Positions 44,696 through 54,717 are shown, counted from the first letter of the stretch. The stretch: 64,000 nt of DNA from Flavobacterium sp. MFBS3-15 (GCF_026107645.2 NZ_JAPCHV010000022.1:1-64000); one strand, 5' to 3'. The notes: generated by a model from the sequence alone, not told the origin. Program-made: numbers and translations.

Positions 44696-46978
44696 ATGCT
44701 CAAAATATACATCGAAAACCAGCTCCTCGACCTGTACAAGGACGAACCCATAGAGCTCAACAGTTCCGTTGCCAATTCGGAGGACGTATCCAAACTGAAT
44801 ACCGACTATACCAAAACGTTTACCGTACCGGCCAGTGACAGGAACAATTACATTTTCAAGCACTTTTATAATGCCGACATCGACAATACCTTTGATGCCC
44901 GCACGAAAAAGGACTGTCGAATAGAACTGGACGGCATGCCTTTCCGTACCGGAAAAATGCGCCTGGAGAAAGTGGCGGTAAAAAACGGCCTGGCCAGTTC
45001 GTATACCATCAACTTTTGGGGCAACCTGGTCAACTTTAAGACACTGCTGAAGGAAGATACAATCAACAAGCTGCCGCTGTCGGGCCTCGACCATGTTTAC
45101 AACTATACCAATGTAAGGGATGGCCTTATTAACGGGCTTTATGGCCGCGACATCATTTATACCTTATTAAGCCAGCGCAGGCAGTTCCTGTATAATTCGG
45201 ACGATGGGGATGATACCGATACCGACAAGCTGGTTAACATCGCTTACAACAGCGAAGACAGGGGGATTGTGTGGAGCGACCTGAAACCGTCGGTACGCCT
45301 TATGGCCCTGATTGAAGCCATTGAGGCGAAATACGGCATTGCATTCAGCCGCGATTTCTTTGGGCGTAATGAGTTTAAGGAACTGTACCTGTGGCTTAAC
45401 AATACCGAAGGCGAAGCGTATACCGAACAGGCGGTGAACTGGACATCGGGCAACGGCGAGACTTTTGGCTTCAGAAAGGCTACCGATAAATGGGAAGTGG
45501 AGGAATACGCCTCGTATGACAATATGCGCTACCGCATAAAAATTACCCCGCAGCCGGGTTATGAAAATGTGCCGTACCGCATCATCGTGAAAAACGGCAG
45601 TACCATACACCAGCAGGTTGATGCCACGGGAACATTTACCACATCGCTTACCGATGTGCCCGAGCCGCCCTTCAGCCTGCAGGTTTTTGTAGCCGCCGCT
45701 GCCATGTTTGAGTATGATGCCTATATACTGCTTCGCGGTGACCATACCGTGTTTGGCGGCCATTTGGACCGAGACCTCGATGCGAATATAAGTACCATCA
45801 TCGATATGTTTACGGTTGCCCCTGCGCTTCCGGAAATGAAGGTGGTCGACTTCCTGAAAGGGTTGTTCAACATGTTCAAGCTGGTAGCCATACCTGATGA
45901 GCGCGGGAACATTTATGTGAACACCATTGACGATTATTACCGGCAGGGTACGGTGCACGACATTACCAAATGGGTGGATTGGGAAAAGTATGATGTGGAG
46001 AGGGCAAAGATATTCAGCACCATCAATTTTAAATACCAGGCGCCCACGACGATACTGAACATGCAGTTCCTGAAAAATACGGGCATAGCCTATGGCGATG
46101 AGCTGATGAGCCTTGCCGACGACGAGGGCGAACCATTGGACGGTGACGCGCTGGAACTGGAAATGCCCTTTGAAACCATTGTATTTGAAAGGCTGAAGGA
46201 TCTTGCCACCAACGAGCAGGTGCCGGTACAGTACGGCCTGGTGCTGAACGATACCCTGGCCCCGGCCAACCCGAAAGGCGTGCTGTATTACAACAACAGG
46301 GTATCGGTAGCGGCCAGCCCCATATCAGTGATGGACAATGATGGCGACACGAACCGTATCAACACAACCATCAATACGCCGGGGCATACCCTGGGGCTGG
46401 ATAACCCGTCGTTTTCCCTTCTTTGGGGCGTGGAATATTCTACGTGGAATGCCGCGGCGGTACAGGGCACGCTCTTTAAAAATTACTGGCAGTCGTACAT
46501 CACCTCGATATTCAACATCAAGCGGCGCAACTTTAAGTTCAGGGCGATATTGCCGGCGTGGCTGCTCACGAAGCTGAAGCTGAATGATGTACTGTTCATA
46601 AAGGACCGGTACTACCGCGTGAATGATTTTACGGTAAACCTCACTACCCGCGAGACGAGCCTGAACCTGATCAATACCTTCGAGAACAACTTCGGGCTGT
46701 TTGCGCCGTCGCAGGATAAGGTTACGCTAAGCCATTTGGAACAGACGTATGGGCTTTATGTGTCCAACGGGGCGGTAATGAACATTGCTAAGGAAGACAC
46801 CGGATACGGCACGGCATGGGCCGATGTGCACCAGGAGGGCTACAACCTCAGCATTTTTGTGAACGCGAATGCCACCGGCGAAACGCGGGCGATGTTCATA
46901 AATGTAAACAACGGGGCAGGCAGGGACTTCCAGGTTTACCTGGTACAAAACAGAAACGAAACCACACCAACAGAATGA
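44696..46978 (+). CDS. large tail protein upstream of the tape measure
   Basis: 760 residues. The start MLKIYIENQLLDLYKDEPIEL and early PASDRNNYIFKHFYNAD are typical of baseplate-hub or tail-tip proteins in Bacteroidota siphoviruses. The centre is mixed alpha/beta (ALPEMKVVDFLKGLFNMFKL). The C-terminus has short beta modules ending in an Ig-like QVYLVQNRNE. It directly precedes the tape measure operon and overlaps the next start by 4 bp (ATGA). I call it a tail-tip or hub protein by context. Confidence 0.6.
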   Translation: MLKIYIENQLLDLYKDEPIELNSSVANSEDVSKLNTDYTKTFTVPASDRNNYIFKHFYNADIDNTFDARTKKDCRIELDGMPFRTGKMRLEKVAVKNGLASSYTINFWGNLVNFKTLLKEDTINKLPLSGLDHVYNYTNVRDGLINGLYGRDIIYTLLSQRRQFLYNSDDGDDTDTDKLVNIAYNSEDRGIVWSDLKPSVRLMALIEAIEAKYGIAFSRDFFGRNEFKELYLWLNNTEGEAYTEQAVNWTSGNGETFGFRKATDKWEVEEYASYDNMRYRIKITPQPGYENVPYRIIVKNGSTIHQQVDATGTFTTSLTDVPEPPFSLQVFVAAAAMFEYDAYILLRGDHTVFGGHLDRDLDANISTIIDMFTVAPALPEMKVVDFLKGLFNMFKLVAIPDERGNIYVNTIDDYYRQGTVHDITKWVDWEKYDVERAKIFSTINFKYQAPTTILNMQFLKNTGIAYGDELMSLADDEGEPLDGDALELEMPFETIVFERLKDLATNEQVPVQYGLVLNDTLAPANPKGVLYYNNRVSVAASPISVMDNDGDTNRINTTINTPGHTLGLDNPSFSLLWGVEYSTWNAAAVQGTLFKNYWQSYITSIFNIKRRNFKFRAILPAWLLTKLKLNDVLFIKDRYYRVNDFTVNLTTRETSLNLINTFENNFGLFAPSQDKVTLSHLEQTYGLYVSNGAVMNIAKEDTGYGTAWADVHQEGYNLSIFVNANATGETRAMFINVNNGAGRDFQVYLVQNRNETTPTE

Positions 46979-47190
46979 TAGCAGAAACCATAAAACTGCT
47001 GCAGTCGGCCAAATGGTACGGCTGTGGCCACACGATAGAGCGCGCCAAAGGCAAACACGCCCTGCCGGAGTCGTGGAAGGAAACAAAGGAAAAGATCCGG
47101 AGGTCGGCACACATGCAGGCCGCAGATGCAAAGGAGGAGAACAGGGAAAAATCTAAAAAAGTGATGAAATGGCTATCAGGGAGGAAATAA
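46975..47190 (+). CDS. small basic phage protein between hub and tape measure
   Basis: 71 residues from ATG 46975, chosen because it overlaps the preceding stop as ATGA. The open frame extends further upstream, but that part is inside the hub gene. The protein is Lys/Glu-rich and helical (AKGKHALPESWKETKEKIR). Its end overlaps the tape measure start by 22 bp. Unknown function. Confidence 0.6.
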   Translation: MIAETIKLLQSAKWYGCGHTIERAKGKHALPESWKETKEKIRRSAHMQAADAKEENREKSKKVMKWLSGRK

Positions 47191-49328
47191 ATTTTAGTGA
47201 ATATAACACCAACATAAATCTTGCGATAAGCCAGACTACGATTTTTGCCCAGGCATCAGAACAGGCAGAAGACAAGAACAAAAATTTAGGACAGACACTT
47301 ACAAAATTCGGCAATGATGTTTTAAAGACCGAATCGGTAATGAAAAGCCTTAATGAGCATACCCACGGTTATGCCACAAAGGTTAAGGAGGTAGTGGATG
47401 TTACCAAGCTGTTCATATCGGAACAAAAAACGGCGGCGTATGTACAAGGCTTTTTCAATGCTATAGTTGGTACTTCTACAGGCACATTAAAGCTTTTCAG
47501 GATGGCATTGGCAGGAACGGGTGTAGGTGCCATAGTCCTGGCCATAGGCTACCTGATTGGCAACTTTGAAAAAGTAAAGAATGCCGTACTGAACTTTATT
47601 CCGGGGCTTAGCATACTAGGAGATATTTTTGGTGGGATGATTAATTGGGTTACAGATTTTGTAGGAGCGACATCCGATGCATCGCGCGCCCTTGATGAAC
47701 TTGAGGAGCAGGCACAGAAAGGGCTTAAAAGAGATGAGTTGGCATTTGAAAGCAATAGTGACCAATACGATGAATTCACAAAGCGAAAAATTAAGGCGAG
47801 CCTTGATTATCGTAATAAAGTGGGTGAGATAAACCGTGAGGAGAAGTTGTCAGTTGAAGAAAAAGAGCAGGCCATATCCGATGCGCATGCCAGAATGCTC
47901 AGGGATATTAATCAGGCCGATAAGGACAGCAAGGCAGAGCTAAACAACTTTCTTGACGGCTACAGGAAAAAGCAGGAAGAAGATGATGCTGATACCGCAA
48001 TCAAGAGGATTGCGCTCGAAGAGAAAAGGGCATTGGCAGAATTGGACAGGATGAAAGCTACCGAAGCCCAAAAACAGGCAATAAGAGATTACTACCAGAG
48101 CAAGATAAATGACGAACAGGCAAACATAGATGCTGAAGAAAAACGAAAAGCGGCAGAAAAAGTAAAGGCAGCAAGGGAACAGGCCCGCCAGCGTAGTGAG
48201 GCTGTGAAAAAGATACTTGAAGACTATGATAAAAAGCAAAAGGACGCAGCTGCAAAGTCTGATATTGATAAAATTAACCTTGAGGAGACAAGGGCCCGTG
48301 ATGAACTGAAAAGGCTGGGGGCGAAGAAAGACCAGGAGGCTAAAATCATTGCTTATTATGAAGGTTTGCGTACGCAGGCTTTGGAAAAAAGCAGAGATGA
48401 AGAACTGAAGATCCAAAAAGAAAAAGACGATGCGCTCAATGCACTTTCACTTACCAAAAAGAAATGGGAGATAGATAACAAAACAGACGTTTTTGAAAGA
48501 CTGGCTGAGCAAAGGAAGTTTTTGGAAGAACAGTCTGCGCTTGAAATTAAAAAGCTGGAAAGCGACATTATGAATGCCCAACTGTCGTCTAAAGAACGTG
48601 CTGATGCTGAAATCAGGCTCGAAACTGTAAGGCAGGAACTTGAAAAGGGCAGGAAGGAAAATGATGATCAAAAAACTGAAGCGGAAAAAGCGGCGGAAGA
48701 AAATAAGAAAAAAGAGGAAGACGCCCAGCTAAAACGCGAAGAAGAACTCGCCCAAAAACGCATGGACTTTGGCTTTAGGGCATCGTCCTACTTGGCAGAA
48801 CTTACGCACAAGAAGGCAGAGGGTGAAGACAAGCGTACCGATGAGGAGATAGAACGCGACCGTGCCAAGGCGCAGAACCAGATAAACATTGCAGGAAATA
48901 CAGCCAAAATGCTCGCCGACATGGGGGGCAAAGGCGCGGAGTTTGCCAAGGGCGTGGCAGTATCGCAGGCCATTCAGGATACTTACAAGGGTGCCAATGC
49001 CGCCTACTCGAGCATGGCCACCATTCCGGTAGTGGGGCCTGCCCTGGGTGTTGCCGCAGCGGGTGTTGCCGTGGCATCGGGCCTCATGAACGTGAAGAAG
49101 ATCCTCGCTACAAAATCCGTAGAGAAAAGTGCGCCCGGCGGTGGGGGCGGAGGTGCGGGTGCAGCCCCGGCAGCGCCATCATTCAACCTGGTGCAGGGTA
49201 CCGGCGCCAACCAGATTGCCGAAGCCATAGGTGGGCAGAATACTCCCATACAGGCCTATGTGGTAAGCAGCAATGTGACCACCGCCCAAAGCCTGGACCG
49301 CAACATTGTAGAGCAGAGCAGCTTGTAG
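47169..49328 (+). CDS. tail tape measure protein
   Basis: 719 residues. An N-terminal region is followed by hydrophobic segments (about 108-160: MALAGTGVGAIVLAIGYLIG and LNFIPGLSILGDIFGG). A very long charged coiled coil runs through about 165-570. A Gly/Ala-rich hydrophobic end (AYSSMATIPVVGPALGVAAA) and a GGGGGG linker follow. This layout is that of tape measure proteins, which set tail length and form the DNA channel. Gap 49329-49475 holds CAGTCACAGTCACAGTCG direct repeats and a short AATTTGTGTAATTCGTGTAA repeat common in flavobacteria. Confidence 0.82.
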   Translation: MAIREEINFSEYNTNINLAISQTTIFAQASEQAEDKNKNLGQTLTKFGNDVLKTESVMKSLNEHTHGYATKVKEVVDVTKLFISEQKTAAYVQGFFNAIVGTSTGTLKLFRMALAGTGVGAIVLAIGYLIGNFEKVKNAVLNFIPGLSILGDIFGGMINWVTDFVGATSDASRALDELEEQAQKGLKRDELAFESNSDQYDEFTKRKIKASLDYRNKVGEINREEKLSVEEKEQAISDAHARMLRDINQADKDSKAELNNFLDGYRKKQEEDDADTAIKRIALEEKRALAELDRMKATEAQKQAIRDYYQSKINDEQANIDAEEKRKAAEKVKAAREQARQRSEAVKKILEDYDKKQKDAAAKSDIDKINLEETRARDELKRLGAKKDQEAKIIAYYEGLRTQALEKSRDEELKIQKEKDDALNALSLTKKKWEIDNKTDVFERLAEQRKFLEEQSALEIKKLESDIMNAQLSSKERADAEIRLETVRQELEKGRKENDDQKTEAEKAAEENKKKEEDAQLKREEELAQKRMDFGFRASSYLAELTHKKAEGEDKRTDEEIERDRAKAQNQINIAGNTAKMLADMGGKGAEFAKGVAVSQAIQDTYKGANAAYSSMATIPVVGPALGVAAAGVAVASGLMNVKKILATKSVEKSAPGGGGGGAGAAPAAPSFNLVQGTGANQIAEAIGGQNTPIQAYVVSSNVTTAQSLDRNIVEQSSL

Positions 49329-49475
49329 TTTTTAGTCGCAGTCACAGTCACAGTCGCAGATTTCAGTCACAGTTTTCAGACTTAGAGAATTTGTGTAATT
49401 CGTGTAATTGGTGGCAAAAAACCTTTCCCGTACAAAATCAAAACAAAATAGAACATTTCCATTATTACTAAAAGC

Positions 49476-50513
49476 ATGACAATGAAAACCTACGAAGCAC
49501 TATACGACCCTAAGACAGCCAAAGGCGTGTTCGGCATTTCGCTGGTAGAGCAGCCCGCCATGGAAGGCAATTTCATCGCGCTGTCTGATACCGAAGTGAA
49601 ACTGAGCGTGGCCAATGAGGAGGAACGTATCCTGATCGGGCTGGTACTCGAACCTAACAAGCCCATTTACCGCAGCCAGGACGGGGAAGAGTTTTATGTA
49701 AACTTTTCGGAACGCACAATTAAGGATTTGGCCTTCGGTTTTTATAAGGGCGGTCACCAGCAGAGCAGCAGCCTGGAACACAGTGGTAAAATTGAGGGCG
49801 TAACCTTTGTGGAGAGCTGGATCATTGAGGACAGCGAAAACGACAAGTCGAAAGCGCTGGGGTTGTCATACCCCAAAGGAAGCTGGATGGCGACCATGAA
49901 GGTGGACAGCGACGAGATATGGAACAGGTATGTAAAGACCGGCAAGGTAAAAGGCTTTTCGATTGACGCATTGGTTTCCCTGAAAGAAGTGAATTTTAAA
50001 ACCAATATAAAAATGAGTGATACAAAGAGAATTGCAGAGGCAATTAGGGACGTTTTCGAATCGGCGCTTGCCTTCGTAAAAAAAGGGCTGACCATTACCC
50101 TTGGTTCGGTAAAGACAACTGACGATGTGGTTATACATTATGATGGCGATACGCTGCAACCGGGCACAAATGTCTGGACGATTGAGAAAGTCGATACCGA
50201 AGTTCCGCTGCCGCCCGGCGAGTACATGCTGGAGGACAACAGGGTGCTCATCGTTACCAAAGCAGGCAAGGCCGGTGAGCTAAAGGCGGCTGAACCAACA
50301 GAAGAGAAAGAACCTGCAGCAGCCGTTGAAAGCGCCATAAGGGCGGCCATGCTGAAATACCATGCCGAACACAAAAAAGAGATCGATGCACTTAAGGCAC
50401 AGATTATGGCGCTTTCGGCGGCACCGGCAGCAAAACCGATCAGGGCTACGCCGGAACAGGCTAAACCCAAAACAGCAAAACAGAGAATTTTTCAAGCAAT
50501 CCAAAACCAGTAA
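49476..50513 (+). CDS. XkdF-like prohead protease with scaffold-like C-terminus
   Basis: 345 residues. Residues about 1-175 resemble XkdF-type phage serine proteases: SSSLEHSGKIEGVTFVESW supplies the His, and VKGFSIDALV the Ser. The C-terminal part (about 255-345) is an Ala/Glu/Lys-rich coiled coil, as in protease-scaffold fusions. It lies 7 bp before the capsid gene, the classical place for a maturation protease. It would process the scaffold or capsid during head assembly. Confidence 0.8.
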   Translation: MTMKTYEALYDPKTAKGVFGISLVEQPAMEGNFIALSDTEVKLSVANEEERILIGLVLEPNKPIYRSQDGEEFYVNFSERTIKDLAFGFYKGGHQQSSSLEHSGKIEGVTFVESWIIEDSENDKSKALGLSYPKGSWMATMKVDSDEIWNRYVKTGKVKGFSIDALVSLKEVNFKTNIKMSDTKRIAEAIRDVFESALAFVKKGLTITLGSVKTTDDVVIHYDGDTLQPGTNVWTIEKVDTEVPLPPGEYMLEDNRVLIVTKAGKAGELKAAEPTEEKEPAAAVESAIRAAMLKYHAEHKKEIDALKAQIMALSAAPAAKPIRATPEQAKPKTAKQRIFQAIQNQ

Positions 50514-50519
50514 CAACGA

Positions 50520-51440
50520 ATGGCTACAACAGTAACATCGACATCCAACTACTCCGGCAAAGACGCCGGGGCAATCATGGGCAAGGCATTTAAGGAAGCC
50601 GTTACCCTCGAATCGGGGTTTGTAACCCTTAACGAAAATGTAAATTATAAACTTAACCTGCGCAAAATAGAGCTCACCGGAGGCCGCAGGGAGTACACGT
50701 GCGGATTTGTACCGGCGGGTTCGATAGTGCTTTCTGAAAAAGTGCTGGAACCGAAGAAATTCAAGGACGACTTTGAGGTGTGCCTTGAGGACTTCCGCAA
50801 CCAGTGGAACGACGGCGACCTGGGTGATTCAGCCTTTAACGACGGCGACATGAAAGTGGTGATGGATGCCATACTGGCCGAAAAGCTGGCACAGGAGGCA
50901 GAGGCCATCGATACCATGATATGGCAGGGTGATGCCACTAATGCCGATGAGTTTGACGGCTACCTGAAGCTGTTTGCCGATGATGCCGACATCATTACCG
51001 TAGACGGTATTGCCATTACCAAAGACAACGTGGAAGCCCAGCTGATGAGGGCGCTTAGCGAAGTGCCGACGGCCTTGCAGAAAAAGCCGATCAAGGTAGG
51101 CGTGGCTTCGAACATCGCGATCGCTTATTCGTTCCTGCTCATTTCCAAAGCGATTACCAATGGTGTAGCGAGCAATGCGAATACCGGCAGTGAGACAACG
51201 GAAATTAAGTTTGGCAAGTTTACCCTTGTGGAGCTTCCCGGCCTTCCGGACAACCACATGGTCATTGCCGAACCGAAGAACGTAGTATTTGGCACTGGCC
51301 TGAAAGCCGACTTCAACCATGTACACGTGGTGAATACCAACGAGACATTGCTTGACGGAAAAGTACGCGGTTCGCTGGTATACAATGCCGGCGTGGAGTA
51401 TTATAACGGTGAGGAGATCGTTTGGTACAGGCCTGAATAG
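50520..51440 (+). CDS. major capsid protein
   Basis: 306 residues. The position (right after the protease-scaffold gene), size and composition fit an HK97-fold capsid subunit. Supporting stretches are LESGFVTLNENVNYKLNLRK, a beta strand EYTCGFVPAGSIVLSEKVLE, and GSLVYNAGVEYYNGEEIVWY at the C-terminus. There is no signature I can name, so the call rests mainly on context. Confidence 0.72.
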   Translation: MATTVTSTSNYSGKDAGAIMGKAFKEAVTLESGFVTLNENVNYKLNLRKIELTGGRREYTCGFVPAGSIVLSEKVLEPKKFKDDFEVCLEDFRNQWNDGDLGDSAFNDGDMKVVMDAILAEKLAQEAEAIDTMIWQGDATNADEFDGYLKLFADDADIITVDGIAITKDNVEAQLMRALSEVPTALQKKPIKVGVASNIAIAYSFLLISKAITNGVASNANTGSETTEIKFGKFTLVELPGLPDNHMVIAEPKNVVFGTGLKADFNHVHVVNTNETLLDGKVRGSLVYNAGVEYYNGEEIVWYRPE

Positions 51441-51452
51441 TTTCAGGAGGAT

Positions 51453-51495
51453 TTAACCATATAGGTTCATAGCCATGCTTCTATGTGGTTAGATC
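51453..51495. repeat. short 'ACCATATAGG' palindrome, family copy 3
   Basis: AACCATATAGGTTCATAG and CTATGTGGTT form an imperfect hairpin. This is a minimal version of the nested palindromes at 39309 and 42267, without the inner GATGAAGC stem. Confidence 0.6.
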
Positions 51496-51560
51496 AAATC
51501 TCAGAAAATCATTTTTAAAACAACAGCCGGATATCGGCACAAAAACCAAAATAAGCAATT

Positions 51561-52088
51561 ATGGCATGTGACATCACATCAGGGAGGAAAGTACCGTGTA
51601 AAAACTCATTGGCCGGTACCTCAAAAGTATTTTTCATTAACCATGTAGAAAAACCATTTACCGTGGTTGACGGTGTAGCTACGGCAATCAACCCTTCAAT
51701 CGATGCCGTATTCCAGTATGACCTTTCGGGCGAGGGTAATAGCCTGGCACAATCGATGGTGTCGGACAAGACTGCCGGGACTACCGTAAACACCCAAACG
51801 CTCACCCTTGCGTTGCAAAGGATAAGTAAGGAGGACAACCACCAGTTCAACCTGCTGGCCTATGGATTCCCAACGGTAGTAGTTAAGGACCGTAACGGCC
51901 TGTACCATGCCATTGGTACCTCTGAAGGTGTTGATTTTACCGTAGCCCCAACCACGGGCGCTGCCAAGGCCGACTTTAATGGCTACAACCTTACCGGTAC
52001 GGCTACTGAAGGCGCATTGGCTCCTATACTAAGCGAAACTGCAGTAACGGCATTGCTGGCGCTGGTTTCGGAGGGTGAGGAAGAGTAG
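51561..52088 (+). CDS. phage structural protein (head- or tail-tube-like), unknown
   Basis: 175 residues. The start MACDITSGRKVPCKNSLAG is Cys-bearing. The bulk is beta-rich with a repeated TVAPTTGAAKADFNGYNLTG and an acidic C-terminus (SEGEEE). It has the size of a tail tube or decoration protein. It sits between capsid and portal genes, so a head decoration role is possible. Confidence 0.5.
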   Translation: MACDITSGRKVPCKNSLAGTSKVFFINHVEKPFTVVDGVATAINPSIDAVFQYDLSGEGNSLAQSMVSDKTAGTTVNTQTLTLALQRISKEDNHQFNLLAYGFPTVVVKDRNGLYHAIGTSEGVDFTVAPTTGAAKADFNGYNLTGTATEGALAPILSETAVTALLALVSEGEEE

Positions 52089-52203
52089 TCAGGCGACCCG
52101 ACTACTTCAGGCCTGTAGGATCATCTGATCCTGCAGGTTTGTTTTTTGCAGCATGACCATCATGCAAAATTGAAACAAACTCCCTCTTCTTCATTATTAT
52201 AAT

Positions 52204-52512
52204 ATGAACATACTAAACCCCAACCACACGACGCATAACCTGAAGATCATTCCCAGGTTTTATCCTGAAGGTGATGCCCTACTGGAACTCAACAATCCGG
52301 AGACAAAGACGACCGATACTTTCGCAGTCATCCCGGTAATGTCCGGAGGGTATATGTACCTCAGTTTTGAAGGTGTTTTGAAGGAAGGATCATTTCTCCG
52401 GGTAAAGCTTATGGCGGATGGTGAGGTAGTTTACCGCGGCAGGATATTCGTAACCGGGCAGGCTGACGATACACAGAATTATAAGACCACCAAAGACCTA
52501 TTCATACTATGA
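52204..52512 (+). CDS. small phage protein, unknown
   Basis: 102 residues, beta-rich (HNLKIIPRFYPEGDALLELN, GGYMYLSFEGVLKEGSFLRV). It overlaps the portal start by 4 bp (ATGA). It may be a head-tail component; not recognised. Confidence 0.55.
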   Translation: MNILNPNHTTHNLKIIPRFYPEGDALLELNNPETKTTDTFAVIPVMSGGYMYLSFEGVLKEGSFLRVKLMADGEVVYRGRIFVTGQADDTQNYKTTKDLFIL

Positions 52513-53717
52513 GCGACGTAAAATTTTTATACCTCTCGGGTTACATCAGGCCCAAGCTTGAGGAAAACAAAACAAAGAACTGGGTGCTGAACGGCCGCGA
52601 AAACTCTTTTTACCAGTATATAATCGACAGGAATAACGGGAGTGTTACCAATGCCGCCATCAACAAATCGTATATCGACCTTATGTATGGGCATGGGCTT
52701 ACTGCGACAGATTCGGAACAGAAAGAAAGCCAGTGGGCAGAAATCCAAAACCTGATAAAACCACAGGAACTAAAGAAAATCATAACCGATTTTCAGGTGT
52801 TTGGTGAAGCGGCACTGCAGGTGGTAAAGACACGGGACCGCAAAAAGGTGGCTGGCATATTCCACCTCCCCAAGCAGCTTGTAGTACCATCACTTGAGAA
52901 TGAAGACGGTGAGATTGAGAGCTACTGGTACAGCAATAACTGGAAGCAGGTGTACAAAAACCCGCCGCAGGAGTTCAGCGCTTTTGGCACGTCTGAAGAC
53001 GATATTGAAATTTATGTGATAAAGCCCTACACACCCGGCTGCAATTATTTTGGCGCGCCCGATTATATGGCAGGGCTTCAATATGCCGAAATGGAGGAAG
53101 AGATTTCCAATTTTTGCATCAACTCCATCAGGCAGGGGCTTACGGCGGGCTACATCATCAACTTTCCCGATGGCGAAGGGCTTACACCCGAGGAAAAGCT
53201 TGAGTTTGAGAGAAAGGTAAAGGAACAACTGACCGGTTCAACAAACGCACAAAAGTTTGTCGTATCCTTCCAAAGCAAAGATGCTGAAATTACGGTTGTT
53301 CCTTTTCCGGTAAACCAGCAACAGCACAAGCAATGGGACTTTTTGACAGAAGAAAGCCGCCAGCAAATCATGACAGCGCACAGGGTTGTGTCGCCAATGC
53401 TTTTCGGGATAAAGGACAACACAGGCTTTGGCAACAATGCCGATGAGCTCGATACTGCCGAGGTGCAATTGGTAAAAAGGGTGATTGCACCGAAACAGCA
53501 GTATATACTTGAGGCGCTGAAGAACATTCTGTTGGTTAACGGCATAACGCTGGACCTTCGCTTCAGGCCTCTGACAGAACCGCCTGCGGAAAAACAGGCG
53601 GTAACGTCGCCTGAGAAGAAAACGTTAACGATGGCACTTTCTGCACAAGCTCCTAAAACAGATGAAGCAGCGGCACCTATCAACTCAATAAATGAAGCCT
53701 TATGGAAATACTTTTAA
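52509..53717 (+). CDS. portal protein
   Basis: 402 residues. Portal-type features: an N-terminal strand-helix start, AALQVVKTRDRKKVAGIFHL, and LQYAEMEEEISNFCINSIRQ (the long stem helix). Then AHRVVSPMLFGIKDNTGFGN and a C-terminal helix QQYILEALKNILL follow. It forms the dodecameric ring for DNA entry. It is placed after the capsid rather than before it. The end overlaps the connector gene by 16 bp. Confidence 0.78.
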   Translation: MSDVKFLYLSGYIRPKLEENKTKNWVLNGRENSFYQYIIDRNNGSVTNAAINKSYIDLMYGHGLTATDSEQKESQWAEIQNLIKPQELKKIITDFQVFGEAALQVVKTRDRKKVAGIFHLPKQLVVPSLENEDGEIESYWYSNNWKQVYKNPPQEFSAFGTSEDDIEIYVIKPYTPGCNYFGAPDYMAGLQYAEMEEEISNFCINSIRQGLTAGYIINFPDGEGLTPEEKLEFERKVKEQLTGSTNAQKFVVSFQSKDAEITVVPFPVNQQQHKQWDFLTEESRQQIMTAHRVVSPMLFGIKDNTGFGNNADELDTAEVQLVKRVIAPKQQYILEALKNILLVNGITLDLRFRPLTEPPAEKQAVTSPEKKTLTMALSAQAPKTDEAAAPINSINEALWKYF

Positions 53718-54178
53718 TACGTCCTTCGGAAATTGCGGCCTATACGCCCATGGGTGGCAATGTTGATGTGGACAAATACATTCCGTGCATTCTTGATGTT
53801 CAGGTTACGGTGCTTGAGCCGCTACTGGGCACAAAGCTTTATGAGAAAATAAAACAGGATTTTGCCGGTGAAAGCCTTCAAGGTAATTACGAAATGTTGT
53901 TCAACAGTTACATAAAGCCAATATTGCGTCACCAGGTATTTGCGGAATATGTAGAAATTGGCGGCTATACCGTGGCAAACGGCGGGATTTTTAAACATGC
54001 CCCTGATAATACGCAACCGGTAACAAGGGCAGATGTGCAATACCTCGCACAGACACAACGGGCCTAGGCACAAATGTACATTGAAAGGGCAGAAAAATGG
54101 TTAAGGGAAAACCCCTTGCCTGAATATCAGGGGAAATGTAGTAATCACATTAAAGTTTCCGGCGGATGGTTCCTATAA
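53702..54178 (+). pseudogene. DUF6712-like head-tail connector, split by an in-frame amber stop
   Basis: The first 121 codons (IRPSEIAAYTPMGGNVDVDKY, LLGTKLYEKIKQDFAG, ILRHQVFAEYVEIGGYTVAN) match connector proteins that sit next to portals. TAG at 54065-54067 ends the frame. The same frame goes on for 36 sensible codons (MYIERAEKWLRENPLPEYQG) to TAA 54178. The intact protein would be about 158 residues. A single base change of the TAG restores it. Either a nonsense mutation, readthrough or a sequence error. Confidence 0.68.
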
Positions 54179-54717
54179 CAGCAAACAGGAAAAGGCTGTG
54201 CAAAGCCACATTGGGCGGAATAAAAGCGGTTTACCTGGCACCTTACAGGAAGTTGCAACGCAGTGAAATAGTTTATGACGGCGTGAGCCTGCTGGAGTTT
54301 CCGGAAATGTTCTTTTACAAATTTGAACTTGCAGGCGGAGCGGCATTTACCCAGCAGCAGCTACAGAATGAAGGCGGTAAATACTATGAGATATCCTTAT
54401 CGCTCACTTTCAACAGAATCACGGCTTTTGACAACATGCAGTTCCAAAAGCTTTTAAGGAAGGATTATTTCCTTGTAATACAGGATAGCAATGATAACTA
54501 TTTCTTTGCCGGCTTCAGGAACGGGCTGACCGCTGAAAGCCTGAAAACCAGCAACACCCAATACACGATTGAATTTGCAGGGCAGGAGGAAGAATTGGCT
54601 CCCTTTGTGAATGCAATCATGGAGGATGCCATCAAGCCTGTAGAAGGTGTCAATTACATCTTCCAGGACGGGAAGGACTTTATATTTCAGGACGATAAAA
54701 ATTACATATTTCAGTAA
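54166..54717 (+). CDS. phage protein with repeated 'IFQD' tail, unknown
   Basis: 183 residues overlapping the connector end by 13 bp. Beta-rich: FFYKFELAGGAAFTQQQLQ and TQYTIEFAGQEEELAPF. It ends with three short repeats of the type (Y/F)IFQD(G/D)K. It is probably a tail adaptor. The stop overlaps the fibre start (TAATG). Confidence 0.5.
   Translation: MVPITANRKRLCKATLGGIKAVYLAPYRKLQRSEIVYDGVSLLEFPEMFFYKFELAGGAAFTQQQLQNEGGKYYEISLSLTFNRITAFDNMQFQKLLRKDYFLVIQDSNDNYFFAGFRNGLTAESLKTSNTQYTIEFAGQEEELAPFVNAIMEDAIKPVEGVNYIFQDGKDFIFQDDKNYIFQ

Noticed and set aside
44141..44793. Open frames on both strands within the 44.1-44.7 kb gap
   Set aside because: They only cover hairpin array 5 and part of the hub gene start on the wrong strand.
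46816..47190. 124-residue protein starting at 46816
   Set aside because: The first 53 codons lie inside the hub gene; the ATGA overlap at 46975 marks the real start.
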